Source: Incurvaria masculella (Eukaryota > Arthropoda > Insecta > Lepidoptera > Incurvariidae). Taken from it: 64,000 nt of DNA. The notes under the pieces were generated by a model. That model did no database searches, was not told where the DNA came from, and saw only the letters and a program-made list of their open reading frames with translations. A program made the translations under genes and the position numbers. The DNA is taken from NCBI GenBank assembly GCA_946894095.1, contig OX335652.1, forward strand, positions 13,539,001-13,603,000. Reading direction: 5' to 3'. Shown in pieces: positions 44,118-57,232 of this stretch. Numbering within the stretch: the stretch's first letter is position 1; each line of letters opens with the position of its first letter.

Positions 44118-44635
44118 ATCTGGCTAATACTACACTTTAACTACACTGTTATGATAATATTCCAACATATGCACCTTACAGAAACTAGGTGACATGCCGG
44201 AATATCTCTTAACAATATCCAATATGCATGGCTACATTGAACTGGATCTTAAAACCGCAACAATTTTCATTGCCGCTTAGACCATAGTTCATTCAATGCG
44301 ATGGCGGGATCATCGATATATGTATCAAGATAGTAATCATCAAGATATCATCAAGATAGTAATCAATCAATCACTGTAAACTAGTTTGTAAGTATCACTG
44401 GAAAAAATAATAATACATTGACCAACCTGACGAAGTTTCTTGTCGGCTCTTCTTCACCAAAAGTAATCGAACCGACAGGAAAAAACAAATTACGAATCCG
44501 AGTGTGTAATATACATCTAATGGAGGAAATAAAGAAACTGAAACTGAAACTGAAACAACCTTACCACATAGTAAGTCAGGAAGGGGATCTAGGTTTTTAA
44601 ATGGATCCGAATCCGTGGATTCCAAACCACCAATA
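44118..44635 (-). mobile_element. SINE body split by a LINE end
   Basis: 44118-44308 (GGCTAATACTACACTT to TTCATTCAATGCGATGG) and 44558-44635 (ACCTTACCACATAGTAAGTC to GTGGATTCC) are two parts of a minus-strand body. The LINE end at 44309-44557 separates them. Confidence 0.75.
44309..44557 (+). mobile_element. LINE 3' end with (GAAACT)n tail
   Basis: It contains ACGAAGTTTCTTGTCGGCTC, the same UTR phrase as other lepidopteran LINEs, and ends in four GAAACT repeats near 44535-44557. It is inserted into a minus-strand SINE, which continues at 44558. Confidence 0.65.
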
Positions 44636-46479
44636 ACAGGTGCCTTAGTCGCCTCTTAATGAAGACGAAGAAATGCAGTAGGACCACAGAAACCCACACA
44701 GTGAATTTGAGTATAAGGCCAGTGGGGTATTGGTAAGAAGTGAGTAAGAACATTTGTTTCTGTGGATAATTTTGGAAAACATATTATTTTTTTAAAGCAT
44801 CTTTTTTCGTGTAGCTAATTATTTTTGTTTGACTGTTGATCTTTTTTGTACACTCTATTAAATTTACGAATAAACAGTTATTCCTATGATTCGCGACGAC
44901 CCGATTTGGAGGACCTCTGACACGTCATCCAGTCAGAAATCAACCACGGATTATTTATCCGTAAATATAACGTAATATGTTTAAATTTTGGTTATTTTCA
45001 AATTCCACCTGCAGAAATTCTAGTTATTCTCACCAACTTGTACAAATCAAGTTGAACACGATTTGAACACTGTTAAATTTTGTTCTCTGCGATAGGGCCT
45101 GGCCGAGCGTGACATGCGGCGACTCCACACCGCGCGCCGCAACTCGCGCCCCGGGACTCTAATGACTCCATCAAACACCGTCGCAACCCCTTGCCCCTCC
45201 CGCCGTCCCGCCGACACACCGGCGGCGGCGCCTTATTCAGGAGAGCCTATTACCAACTCATTACATACATCCACAGCGCATTTCTCATACAAATCGACCA
45301 TCAATAACGCGATCAACCCCGCTGTTCAGATAAATGCGAGCGGGATTAGTCTTGTGACACTTGACATCGGCTGCGAAATGTATCAAGAACGAAAAGGGAT
45401 CCGCCTGACGTGGAAGGTGAAAAAATCGTTGAGCAGATCGTTAGCGTTCGAACGCGCGCGATAGACACAACGGCACATTTGAATGAGAGTGGATTTCTGT
45501 CGTCTCGAAATAACGGCCACGGAACGACGAGTGGGCGCTCTGCAGTTGTTGACATTCCAAATTTAAAATAAATTTTGAATTGAATTCTCGTCAAACTTTC
45601 GAGTGCGTGTGCTCAAATGCGTGCTGTGATTGGTAATGTAACCAACTCCACATAATAAGGCGATGACATCTATAGTTTTGTTTTTCAGTCTCTGGCTTCC
45701 GAGCACCGATTTACGGTCTCAGGGTACCCAGCGGTTGACTATTGTCAACCTCAATTCTCCCAATGATGTTTTTGGACACACATAATGAGTGACGACCACA
45801 TTGCTATGTCATCTAGCTCTTCTCTAGAAAGGCCAACACACCCGAATTGGTGGGTGTCATCAAGATGTTTTTGTGTCCTTGTGTATTTAGTGAAAGCGAT
45901 TTCATTTGAACAGTAAACACGTACATATATTCGTGATCAAATAAGGGATACGTAGCAATTTTAATCTCTTTGGATGCGTGGTAAGATTCTGTGTTTGAGT
46001 GGTGTTTGAGGACATCGATTTCTTTAATTTTACTACTTCCATCTCTCTCTCCATACATCCCAAATAGCAAATTAAAATTAGCGCTAAGTAAATTGTATAA
46101 GGTATTAAAAAATAGTGCAGCACACATCACTGGAATCCTCGCACAGCTCCGTCTCCCTCTCCACTCCGCGGCGCAGGCAGGGGGACGGATAAGAATTCGC
46201 GAGCGACAGCAGTCGGCCGATCGTGCAGAGCACGTCGATAATAACTGGATAAGTCGACTTTGACGTTCGGCAGCCCGAGGGTTGCCAGCGCGTCGTTTTC
46301 GCTTGCTCGGACGGATTTCTGCTCCCGGCTTCCACGCACCGCCGCCGCCGCAGCAACAGACGACTTGACTTGTCCTTCCGACGGGATCGCTATGATATAT
46401 TAGCTATGGACTTGTTTAATAAAATGTCCGAGGACCCCTAGATTTATCTACCATGGACAGGGTCATCGTAATAATGTCA
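44636..46479. other. Unique DNA with GC-rich islands
   Basis: 45100-45240 and 46130-46350 are GC-rich. No domain-bearing frame or repeat was found. Confidence 0.35.
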
Positions 46480-47175
46480 GCCTCGGTAGCTCAGTGTGCG
46501 ACGCCTTGCAAATTGATAAGCTCAAAATCAATTCAAATCAAATTTTATTTTATAAAAGTACAGTAGAAAAACAGTTATGTTCCCTCTTTCCCAAACTAGT
46601 ACTTGACTGTGTCATGGGAAAGAGGTTGCGCATTAAAAAAAAAAACAAATACATGAACATCGATCCGAAGTTGTGATTTGAATGTTATGAAACGCTTTGA
46701 TTTTGTGTTGCATGTGTGTGTGTTTGTGTATAGGTATTGTGTGTGATGTTGGGATATGTGTGTAAGGTGATAGGATGTGTGGTGTGGTGTAATGTGGGGG
46801 AAGGGAGGGGACTTGTAGAAAATAGTTAAAAATAGCTCTCGAAGCACCTCTGAGCGCGGTTAGGTCCTGGATGGGTGACCATTTTCAACCGTTGAGGCTG
46901 GCCGTGGTTCGGATTCCACGTAAAACTGTAGGTCCCCTTCTTTACTTACTAGGTGGCAGGGTTAATCCCGCCAGGGTTGGTACCATCGCATTGAATGAAC
47001 GATGGTCGAAGCGGCAATTAAAATTGTCCGGGTTTTCTATCTAGTTCAATATAGTGGACCAATTTAAGGAAGGTCCTGGCATGGCACCTAGGTCCCATGT
47101 GGTGTGTTAGGTTAGGTAATATCTGACGGTCAGTTTGGTATTAGCCATCCATTTCCAGTTACATAAAAAAAAATT
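46480..47175 (+). mobile_element. 5S-headed SINE split by a LINE
   Basis: 46480-46511 has the head start GCCTCGGTAGCTCAGTG. After the LINE insertion, 46835 resumes with CTCTCGAAGCACC and TCCTGGATGGGTGACC, then the whole body and an A-run at 47164-47173. The 5S part is more diverged than in 55118-55503. Confidence 0.8.
46512..46834 (-). mobile_element. 5'-truncated LINE 3' end inserted in a SINE head
   Basis: Minus-strand copy of the LINE end at 24375-24712. The tail lies at the left (CAAATCAAATTTTATTTT) and the C/A-rich UTR is read as G/T-rich on the plus strand. It interrupts a 5S-headed SINE whose start is at 46480 and which resumes at 46835. A short AGCTC on both sides could be the target duplication. 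Confidence 0.75.
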
Positions 47176-47249
47176 ACATCAGCACATTTTCTTATAGTTA
47201 TGAGCTAAATCAAACTATTGAAGTAAAATTTTTGTCAGTAACGCATTTT

Positions 47250-47361
47250 TTTAATACGTGACTGGACATGGATGGCTATCGTCGATCACCGTGATGGCTT
47301 GTTCCGAACCGACTGTCATGATATTAGCCTTACACACCTCATGGACATGCATGGGAAGAAA
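47250..47361 (-). mobile_element. SINE 3' fragment with internal rearrangement
   Basis: GTGACTGGACATGGATGGCT and ATGATATTAGCC match the 3' end, with about 40 unrelated bases between them. Confidence 0.55.
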
Positions 47362-47778
47362 TGCAGTGTCTAGTGTCGGAACACGCACAGGACGAAGGCA
47401 AAGGACAACGAATCAATCATAAACCGGTTTGAAATACAAATAACTTAGCTCACGAGTATGATATGTATGTATGTATAAAAATAGACCGTGAAGGCCCACG
47501 GAAGGTTTGCTTGCTGGTTCGAGTCCAGCCTTGTACCGTGCAAGATTGGACAATAGTTATTTTACAGCTTTTTCTTTAAGAAATTCATTACTGATATACC
47601 CTACATATTCTCTCGAGTAATAATTTTAAATGTTTCAAAAGTCGCCTAGCTTTTTCGTGGACCGCCACAGATGACAGCACCTAAATGGAATCGAAGGCGT
47701 TGTGCCACATTTTAGGTGGATTGTGTCAGGTGTGAATGAATGAGCTCCATATTTTTTTTAGATAACGCAAAATTCGGT

Positions 47779-48092
47779 TTTTAGGATTCCGTAACCAAAG
47801 AGTGAAAACGGAACCCTATTACTAAGCCTCCGCTGTCGGTCCGTCCGTCCGTCCGTCCGTTCGTCTGTCACAGGGCTGTATCTCATGAACCGTAATAGGC
47901 AGGCAGCTGAAATTTTCACAGAGTGTGTATTTATTTTGCCGCTATAACAGCAAATATATAAAACAAAATAAAAATATTATAAAAATTAAAGGCCCCCTTT
48001 AATAATACAAAAGACGTGATTTGTGTTAAATCTTGTACGATGGTACGGAACCCTTGGTGTGCGAGTCCGACTCGCACTTGGCCGGTTTTTTA
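47779..48092 (-). mobile_element. GTCC-core element, near full length
   Basis: TTTTTAGGATTCCGTAACC, (GTCC)n, CACAGGGCTGTATCTCATG, TTTGCCGCTATAACAGC, GATGGTACGGAACCC, ending GCACTTGGCCGGTTTTTT. Confidence 0.85.
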
Positions 48093-48532
48093 TGTTACGT
48101 GACACGTATCGTATGGAACGAACCCACGAAGCTAATATCGGCGCTAGCACGTGACGCGACTCAGAGCGACAGACGGAAGACGAATTTAAAACAATCACAG
48201 CGAACATTTTCAGAGGGATCGGAAACCCTCCACTGACAAGTGTCAAGCGAAAAACTCATGTCTTTAACATCTAAAGTGGTTTAGTATGCTTGATTGCAAA
48301 CCTTTTCTTTATTTTTTCTGAACATATAATACATGTATATCACAATGTGGACCTACTGTTATAGTGACAACTGAACGTAACCTAGAACACATAATAAGTA
48401 ATGCCCATGAGTGAAAAGTATCAAATAGGTACCTGAATATGCGTTTGATAAATCGATGCGAGAAGCTTTCGTTTGCTACTTAATAGGTATGAACAGAATT
48501 TATTGGCAATCAATAATAGTCTCTCTGGTTAC

Positions 48533-48990
48533 GGTGGGCCGCTCAACTCCCCATAGAAACGTGGAAAGAAGATCATGCGCATATTTCTTGTCAGAGATTC
48601 AAAATTGGCATTGTAAAATAGTATTTGGTTTCTAAGTTATAAGGACCGAAAGTCCGAATTTTTCGCGCGTTTTATGCAATAACTTTGGAGGTGGATTACT
48701 CAAGGATAAAACAAAAACATCTTAAAAAAATTAGTCAACAGACGTAGCTTGTTTCATGACGATTTATTTTCAATTTTATTTGATTTTTGACTTCAGCGGC
48801 CGTGATTTACTTTTAACTATATTTCGTTTTGCAATAAAAAAAATCGCAAAGTCTGAATTTAAACTTTGTCTGTTTTGTGGACTTGTTGCATCCTCCTCAT
48901 AACGGAGTCTGTCTTTTTCTTTGAAACAGAGAAGGTCCCAGAGCGCAATAGCACCGTTTTGTACCGTGCCCGCGAATGAGTTAGTCGATG
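48533..48990 (-). mobile_element. TTAA-type MITE, degraded copy D
   Basis: Minus-strand copy: GGTGGGCCGCTCAACTCCCC at the left, CCCGCGAATGAGTTAGTCG at the right. Both TTAA flanks are lost and the right terminus is altered. Confidence 0.75.
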
Positions 48991-50154
48991 CCTATGGGCC
49001 GCTTTGAGTGCCTGGCGTACGCCAAATGTCACGCTATACATTAAAATGTCTACGGTGGGTTAGGAAAAAAAAAAAATATTGATTGACTGATATTACACGC
49101 AAAACAACTCAAGTCTTTTGGCATAGTCGTTTTCAAACGACTTGAAATCTACTTTTGCATGGGGGGTGTAATTTTCTTATGTTAACCTTAATCTATACCG
49201 GCCCAGCTTCTCACCATGGGCGTCCATGGAAGTATTCAAGAGGCTGGCTTTAGCACGTAATCACATTGGGCAACCGAATATATATACAGCAAAATAAAGG
49301 TAATTTCAGCTACAACGCTTATGAACAGCGTTTATGAAGCACGAAGCACGAGTTGTTTTGCGGGAGCGAGTAGAACGCACAGAGCGCGCTAAATTCCAAT
49401 ACTTTATATCGTCAATCCTGCGTCCGGCCGTCCGCAAACTCGATAAAACACGCTCCGGCCAAACAAAAACCGACCGCAGACTCCGCTGGACCGACTCGGA
49501 GCCGGTCCAGGGCGTGCCGCCTCGCTGCGCCGAACGGATCCGAACACTGCTGGACCATAAAGTAAGGTGTGTTCGAGTACGAAATCTGGGCTGCCGTGGA
49601 AAGATCAGGGCTAAACCGAAGAAATTATTAGTAGTATCTTTGGTTAAACGTTGGTTGCCAAGTCAAAAACTAAATCATAACGCTGCCAACAAGACATTTT
49701 ACTTTGATAACATTTGTGTAAGTTTTTAGGGTCTAGTCTGGCTCTGGTGTTCTTATGATTTTGTCCATAATTGTTTTCTTATTAACGTTTTTTCTAAAAA
49801 AAATATAGGCACACTTATCTAGTTGAGCAGTAACTATTAACTTTTTCTCAAAACGTAATACTTTTTGAGATTGAGGCTAAATTTCTCAAACGCTTATTTT
49901 GTATGAAATTGAAAAAAAAAATCAGGTGCGGGACAATTTCTTCTATGTCCAGCATGAACGGGGCACTAGGCACGTGAATACGTTTAAGATTGACCTTTTT
50001 TTTCTTACAAAAAAAAATATTCTAAAAAGCGTGTATTTGTTTACCGTGAAATGTACATATCCGGTTTCTGATTGAACATTTCGCTCGTCTTTTCGCCCGC
50101 ATTGTTGTGGACATTATCAGAAAACATGGAACGAATGAAGACAACACATTTTTT
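48991..50154. other. Unassigned, with a GC-rich block ending at a donor-like GTAAGG
   Basis: 49330-49560 is GC-rich and followed by AAAGTAAGG at 49559, which could be a splice donor of an untranslated or short first exon. No partner exon was found. 48093-48532 is blank. Confidence 0.25.
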
Positions 50155-50310
50155 CTGGGATTATAACTATACTGTGGCCTTCATTGAACTGAAGGACTTA
50201 CTCGTACCATATATAATTTAATGCGATGGTACCAACCTAGATAGGCCGAACTCTGCCACCGGGTAGCAAGGAATTAGACGTAAAGTGTTACTTGTATTCA
50301 AAACCATAAA
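50155..50310 (-). mobile_element. Degraded SINE body
   Basis: TTCATTGAACTGAAGG, AATGCGATGGTACCAACC and CTGCCACCGGGTAGCAAG match the minus-strand body. Confidence 0.55.
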
Positions 50311-50487
50311 GCAAAGTTAATTTATCTAATTACACATTTCGTACTGAAAATAAGAAAGGTAATCGAGCATGTGCTCTTCGACACAAGAGGACATGTGTCT
50401 CATGGATTACATGTGTTACATGGATCTCCTAAAGGTTTAATTAAATAAAAGTCGGCTTTAATAAATATACAAAAATATATCATTTAA

Positions 50488-50686
50488 AAAGATGAAAAGA
50501 TAGTCGAAACGGCAATGATAAAGTTATCCGTATTTTCCATCCAGTTCAATGTAGCCGTGCTCACAAAGGAAAGTGCTGTACCGGGGACAGCATTTAATTC
50601 CTTCCAGCATGCGGTATGTTGGGCTAATATCATAACGGTAAGTGTGGTATTAGCCATCCATGTCCAGTGACATAAAAAAAACTAAA
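50488..50686 (+). mobile_element. SINE 3' half
   Basis: From AAGATGAAAAGATAGTCG to GTCCAGTGACATAAAAAAA, with the GGGCTAATATCATAACGG variant (tRNA-headed type). Confidence 0.8.
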
Positions 50687-51664
50687 CGTATGGTGCATAT
50701 CTCTCTGCTGTCCTTTATGTTTTATTTTTATTTATTTTATGTTATAAGAAGCCTTCCAGCTATTCTTAGATTATGATGACAGATGATCTTAGACATGATA
50801 ATTATTTTGATATTTCTAAGCCAATGACAAAGTTTCATTGTTTACAAACGGAAATGTTTTACAACTAAACGATATGTAACTTGCAACATTCCACAACGGT
50901 GTGTATGATAAGGTGTGTGTGCGGTATGTATGTGGTGAACGTGTATATGTAACGTGTTAACTTATGTGTAATGTGAATGTATGTATGTATGACTTGAGTG
51001 TATGCACTACGGGCCAGTGTATTAGGCGCCATTCCATCGAAGTGTGTCGAATTCAATCCTTGTAATTATAGATCTTATTTTATATTATAGATCTTACGTA
51101 TAGCAAGCGGACAGAAAGCTCAGCTCGTGCGCTCCCGAGCGAAGGCCTAGGTGAGCCGCACCTGCCGAAGCCCCGCTCAAAGCGTCCGCCATGTTTGCAT
51201 TTGGATCGCAACCTGTGTTTAACTCTGACTCGGGAATTATATCGCAGCGATTAGTGTAATAACCGACTGCCACACATAAGCGCTCCCCGTACGGCGTGCG
51301 GGCACCGAGCCCGACGACCGTCCAGTCAATCCCGACGGAAATCCAGACGGCTTCTTGAGATTTTCTGCGGTCGGTGACTATTTATATGCAGTAGGTAAGA
51401 TATTTTATTGCTAGGTGCGTGCAGTGCAGGTGCTGATGAGGTTGTGGAATCTAGGATGGTGTAAACTACATGTAGTTTTATACTTTCGGAATTCTTTGTT
51501 ATGGTGCAGTATTATTCTTTGTGATGGGGCAGTTGTTTCCAACTAATGTAGATTGCAAAAATAAATAATATAAGGTGTAAGAAAAATGCTATAAAATCTA
51601 TACATTGTTCGATTACATCTTTCTGAAACTTAAAGAATGTCCTAAGCTTTACTTTACAACCTTA
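50687..51664. other. Unassigned, GC-rich block at 51100-51380
   Basis: Balanced-composition DNA followed by TAGGTAAGATAT at 51391, a donor-like site. No coding frame supports an exon. Confidence 0.25.
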
Positions 51665-51672
51665 ACGACTAG

Positions 51673-52319
51673 GAGTCGTATTCACTACGTATAATATTCA
51701 CAACGTATAATAGTATTTTTTTCCAAAAAATGAAAACCATGCATATCGTATAATATTCACAACGTATAATGTTATACGTTGTGCATGAATAAAGTTTAAA
51801 AATAAAATCAACTCTTTGCATCATGCAGAACGTATAATAGTCACAACGTATAATATTCCTTACATGAATTCACAAAAAAAGAAAACCATGCAGAACGTAT
51901 AATATGCCAAGAAGCACTGCATAAAGCGTCCTAATAACGATACATTAAGGGCTGAAATTGCTACGAATCGATATTCGCTACAATTTCGAAAGGCCTCCTT
52001 ACGCTAATTGAGACGGTCGAAACGTCACGTGCGAGTATACGCTTTAAATGTATACACCTAAGGGCGCTTATCGTATGAAAAGTTTTTGGATTATATGATA
52101 TGCATGGTTTTCTTTTTTTGTTAAATAAAGATCATAATATTATACGTTGTGACTATTATACGTTATGCATGGAGAAATAAGTAATTTTATTTTTTAAACT
52201 TCTTCATGCACTACGTATAAAATTATACGATCTGCCGATTATACGTTGTGCATGGTTTTAAAATTTTGTTAAAATATGACATTATACGATCTGCATATTA
52301 GACGTTCTGTCGTTCCCCC
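51673..52319 (+). mobile_element. TATACG element copy 2 (hAT-like, 8-bp TSD)
   Basis: 647 bp, collinear with 8997-9638 and with the same ends. It is flanked by ACGACTAG at 51665-51672 and 52320-52327. Two copies with different perfect 8-bp flanks fix the element ends and show real transposition. Confidence 0.88.
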
Positions 52320-52327
52320 ACGACTAG

Positions 52328-55117
52328 ATGAAATATCAATCTTTAGAAAGTAAGCGTACAACATGTCAAAAGAAAGCAAAATAATAATTAAATTAAAACT
52401 CCACAAATGTGTGTTAAAAACTGTCTAATAGCGATACTGGCTGTCATAGGACAGTTTATGCAATAAATGTGTAGATTTCTTATAATGGTCATTGTTTGAT
52501 ACCTGCACCAGTTTTCTAATTACATTTGCACAATTCTAATTACACCTTTAGTTTATGCCAAATCTGCAAAGAAGCAGACAGAGATGTCCAATGTAACTAA
52601 AACCCCAAAGCATCGGTCTATACGAAGAATTTGAATAGCTCTTACCATTGGCAATTTAAGATCGCTTTTCCCCATTTTATTACGTCTGTTTGTTTTATTC
52701 TGTAAAGTTGCGTGTTGCTATAAGGGTAACGATTGAGACTTTTATAGCGCGTGTATGATTTACTGTGAGGCAGCTCTTGGGTTCTTGCTAATGGATGACC
52801 CCACATGGAGTTGTTTCACAGCAGGCTGTATGGGCACGGATGTTCTTATGCAAATTAAATACGAAGCCAGACCGAGTTAAAAACACACATCACTTATACT
52901 CGTTTACCAAGTTGCACATGTCCGGTTTTTCATTTTTAATAAATGTGCTTATTTATTCCTAACTAATTATCCCACCGTAAATGCCAATACCTCTATTTTG
53001 ACACTTATTTAAATACAGTAGAAACATTTGAATACTGTTCACCTCCATGGTATTGTTATTATTAATGTTAAAAAAATTGTTATTTTTAAGGTTACAAAAA
53101 TAATGACACCAATATGAAGTCTGGTTTACTTCAAGCTTATTTTTGACAAGACTCAAAACGTGGTCATAGTAAATAAGAGTCATAGTTGCGCGGCAGATGC
53201 CTTCATTTATTTTTCTGTGAAGCGCGGCCTGTGGCGTATGCCAGAACCTCTTTAAGTGCCCACGACACCAATGGGATCTCCAAATTTACGTAATAAAATA
53301 TACGTAGTAGTTGGTAGAGTATGTAGTGTAGAGCATACTTTTTACAATATTGACAATTTTGCCTTTATCTCTAAATAGTTCAATTAATTTATATGAATTA
53401 CGTTTATATTATTGTCATAAATTTTGGCACTCATTTCAATATTGAAATACTACAATTAATATATCATTGTAATTTATTTATTTGTTTAATCTATTTAATA
53501 AATGAACAAAAATGGAGATAAGCATTAGCAGTAACCTTTTTCGAGACCTGATTCAAAAGGTTTCCTTAAGGCTACGTTTCCTTTTTGAAAAATAGTCGTT
53601 CTTATTGTTCCTCCACTAGTTTATTACTATTAGTAGTATTTTAGGGGTTAAATTAACGCTTAATTGGCCTTTAGGATTCGTATTACGTATTATGCGTATT
53701 ACGAGAAGCCAGCGTGCGGTAAGGAGCGGGGGGGGGGGGTGGAGGCCGCGAGGCGGTGGCGACGCGACGGCGACACCGCGCGGTAGCGACAGCGCGGCGC
53801 GGCAGCTGCCGACTCACTCCGCATTCCTGGTACTACACCTAATTAATTACACTTAATTGCGAGTGCATTGTGTCAGTAATTATTTGTGTGTGCAACGGAT
53901 TCATATTTCTGCAACGCGGCAATTACGATATTGATATGATGAACCGCTGCAGGAATATTTTTTGCGATAACATGTGCCGTTAAAATGTTACCTAATAGAT
54001 TTTTGTCATGTTTAATGGAAAAATAATTATTGAAGGTGTTAAATGGTGCAATGAGACATTGGTCCTATGTTCCTAATTTCCGGGCTCAAATTTAAGGCGG
54101 TAAATGCGTTCCACGAAGTTATTGAAGAGGAACGCTGGTCCAACGGCTTTTTACAATGGTTTCAAAGAACACAAGCATACATTTATTGTGAGGGCATATA
54201 GTTTGAAAAACAATAAACGTATGACAAATATAACATCTGGTTTTATTGATCAGAATCCTGATACTTTTCTAAGTCACTTGGAATATGCTCTCCTAGTCTA
54301 TTTGTGTTATGGCCCCATAGCCTCTTGCTAAATAAATGAATAATGAACACTGCTCCTATTTAGTTGATTTGGCGCGTAGTAAGCAACAAATATCTGTATC
54401 TCCAAGTTTTAGCTTTTTCTAAAAAAAAATGTATCCTGTGTCGAACCGCAGAGAAAATAAAACATTTTCTATTCACTGTCATTAACTCGATTAAAAAAAC
54501 ATGCACAGGCAAAGATATTCGTCGCCTTACATTCGATATCACCTCAAAATCTAGCTTCGTTTATCAATTTCTAATATTCAAATGGTCTTTCGTGATCGCT
54601 TATTTCAGAACAATATTTTCGCTACATCCTGCATTCGGCATCATCTATATACTATAGTACATGAAATCAAGGAAATAACAATTTTCTGAGCATCAAAGAA
54701 ATCAGCGTGCTTTCGCGATGTTTTGAATGCACGAGTTCAATAAGAAATACAATACCAATTCAATTAATAAAATAAATGCGCTGACATCTTTCCCAAGATA
54801 GTACCACATGAATGCAAGTTAGCGAATCGGTAGGTCTGCAGAGCCGTGAGTGCAAGTCTCTCGGCGGAATATAATGGCGTGTAATTGTGTTGAGAGATGC
54901 ATCAGACCTTCTGTGTGCAAATCGAAGTGGTTGCATTACATGCATTGAATTCAGTTGCCAGGTCCGGCAGTTAAACTTTGTTCACTTGAATAAACTCAGA
55001 TGCAAAACCCGACCAGGAATGTATCAACGTAGGAATACGAGTATAATATGCACTTTGTACAGTGGCGATGGCCAATACGACAGTAATTTTATTTCTCTGT
55101 AGTTTCTAAATCCATAC
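52328..55117. other. Mostly blank AT-rich DNA
   Basis: One GC-rich island with a 12-base G-run at 53700-53830. A short relic of the 9829 MITE near 54385-54440. Confidence 0.4.
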
Positions 55118-55503
55118 CAGCCTCAGCCTGGGCCAAGTGGCGCGACACTTCGGCGATCGCTCTCCGAAGTTAAGCAACGCTGGGTCCGGTCTGGTCTTGG
55201 ATGGGTGACCATTCGACCGTTGAGAGAGGCTGGCCGTGGTTCGGATTCCACGTTAAGCTGTAGGTCCCCTTCCTTACTTACTAGGTGTTAGGGTTTATCC
55301 CGCCCGGGTTGGTACCATCGCATTGGATGAACGATGGTCGAAGCGGCAATGAAAATTGTCCGTGTTTTCCATCCAGTTCAATGTAGCCGTGCAATATAAG
55401 GAAGGTCCTGGCATGGCACCTAGTTCCCATGTGGTGTGTTGGGCTAATACCATGACAGAACTTGTGGTATTAGCCATCCATGTCTAGTCAAATAAAAAAA
55501 AAA
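55118..55503 (+). mobile_element. Full-length 5S-headed SINE
   Basis: The best-preserved copy in the window, collinear with 10229-10611 from the AGTGGCGCGACACTTCGG head through the 5S boxes to the A-run. The few differences from the consensus of the other copies suggest it is the youngest. Confidence 0.92.
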
Positions 55504-55654
55504 GAAAAACTTAAGACGCTAACCTCCTATATTTTGGGTTTATTTTTATTTTATCTCAGCGTGCGTCGGTTAATAATAAACACCGGTAGAAAAGTCGAAA
55601 TATCAAATTTTGACTATGATCTAGTGTATGGCCGTAATACGGTTTTAATGAGTT

Positions 55655-55660
55655 ATTATA

Positions 55661-55718
<58 letters not shown>
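55655..55718. repeat. (TA)n microsatellite
   Basis: About 64 bases of nearly pure TA with one extra T early on. Confidence 0.95.
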
Positions 55719-55721
<3 letters not shown>

Positions 55722-56242
55722 CGCTGTTTTTACAAGTTTTAATACCGGCGCATGGAAACTATAAATGATTGGAAAATTTTAGTTGTGGTACAAGATTACA
55801 TATGTATCTAGTGAATAAGCGTGAAACATGTATTAATTCACTTTAGAAAGTAGACTTTACAGGTCAAAAACCTAAATTTCGCTTCGTCGCGATCTATTTT
55901 CACGCGCATACAACAATGAACCCTAACGCAAACTCATTGCTTCTGCAGATTGCCATTATTGTTTTGTTTGCTGAATTCTGGAGTCAGTTGGAGCCTTAAT
56001 ATTGTAAATACAAAAGTAACTCTGTCTGCCTGCTGTGTTTTCACGCCTAAACTGCTGTACCAATTGTGCAATGAATTTAAGATAGTCTGGACCATGGAGA
56101 ATGTCATAGGCTACCTTTTGTGGAGAAAATTATACTCGAAGGGGAAATAGGAATTGTTATTGCATTTTTGTATGTTTGCATGTTCATATAATATCCAGGA
56201 AATTATATTAATCATCAAAGGATATCAGTCCTAAACTGCATT

Positions 56243-56572
56243 GACCCGAGCGGAGCCGGGTACCTCAGATAAAAAACATTTGATGCCTCGAAGGGCAACT
56301 ATATTATAACTTGCCTAACACATATGTATTAGCAGTTTCACTGTGTTGTGTTCGCTCATTTTACCAATCTCTGTTATAAGCTATTTAACACCACGATGTG
56401 ACCCTTAGAAGTCGAGTAAAAAAAATAGCAGTTAAAAAATAAAGAAAATAGCACGGGAGGGGGATAGAACGCCGCGCAGTAGATTGAGGGCGGAAGGCGC
56501 CTTTTACCAGGTTCCGCTCGGGTGTTTGTCCAAAACGTAATTGACCCGAGCGAAGCCGGAAACCTTAGCTAG
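56243..56572 (+). mobile_element. Two Helitron-like 3' ends
   Basis: GACCCGAGCGGAGCCGGGTA at 56243 has a stem ACCCG/CGGGT but a decayed terminus. GACCCGAGCGAAGCCGG ... CCTTAGCTAG ends cleanly at 56572. Between them lies GTTCCGCTCGGGT, as in the copy at 20651. Confidence 0.5.
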
Positions 56573-57232
56573 TAAATATATTTTTCATAAACTGCCTTGT
56601 TCGCTTTTGAAAATCCACGGGCAGGTCGTTTAAGAAATACATATATTGATTAAATGAAAAAAAAAATTGTCTATTCTATTTCTTAAAAATATATGATCAA
56701 TTTATAGTCCATATAAAGGTGCGGAAGACGTCTATAAAATGGGAATACGTTCATCTTCTAAGTAAACTTTTAAAAATAACGAAAATAAGCGATTTTAGTA
56801 ATTAAACACAATATTATTTCTTATATCTCCAGTTTCCCAGACTTCATTTGCTCGGATGATAATAATAAAAGAAAACAATTACGGCTGGAATTTCTCCTCT
56901 CGTTCGGAAGCGCTTTCTAGATTTTAATTACCAAACAAAACATAAGCAATTGATGTTACACACTGTTATCTGCGCTTCGATCTCAATTCGTTACAAACTC
57001 AATCTCAATAACCGATGCTCGAACTCACGTCACAATTTGACGGTACTCATCTATTGATCGTCATTTTTGTATGCGGCCGAACGTATTGCTGTAGATAAGA
57101 TGGAGGTTTGTAGCTTGTGGGTTTAATGATGGGTACGCGAAGTGATCAGGTTCATGCTTTCAATAAGGTAAGCTTATTCCGATAGCCACTTTAAGATTAG
57201 TTTTAGTTTTTTAAATAAGGCATAATCATATT

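Noticed and set aside
49334..49729. 131-residue frame
   Set aside because: Very basic and crosses a donor-like GTAAGG; no homology recognised. Kept only as a note on a possible exon.
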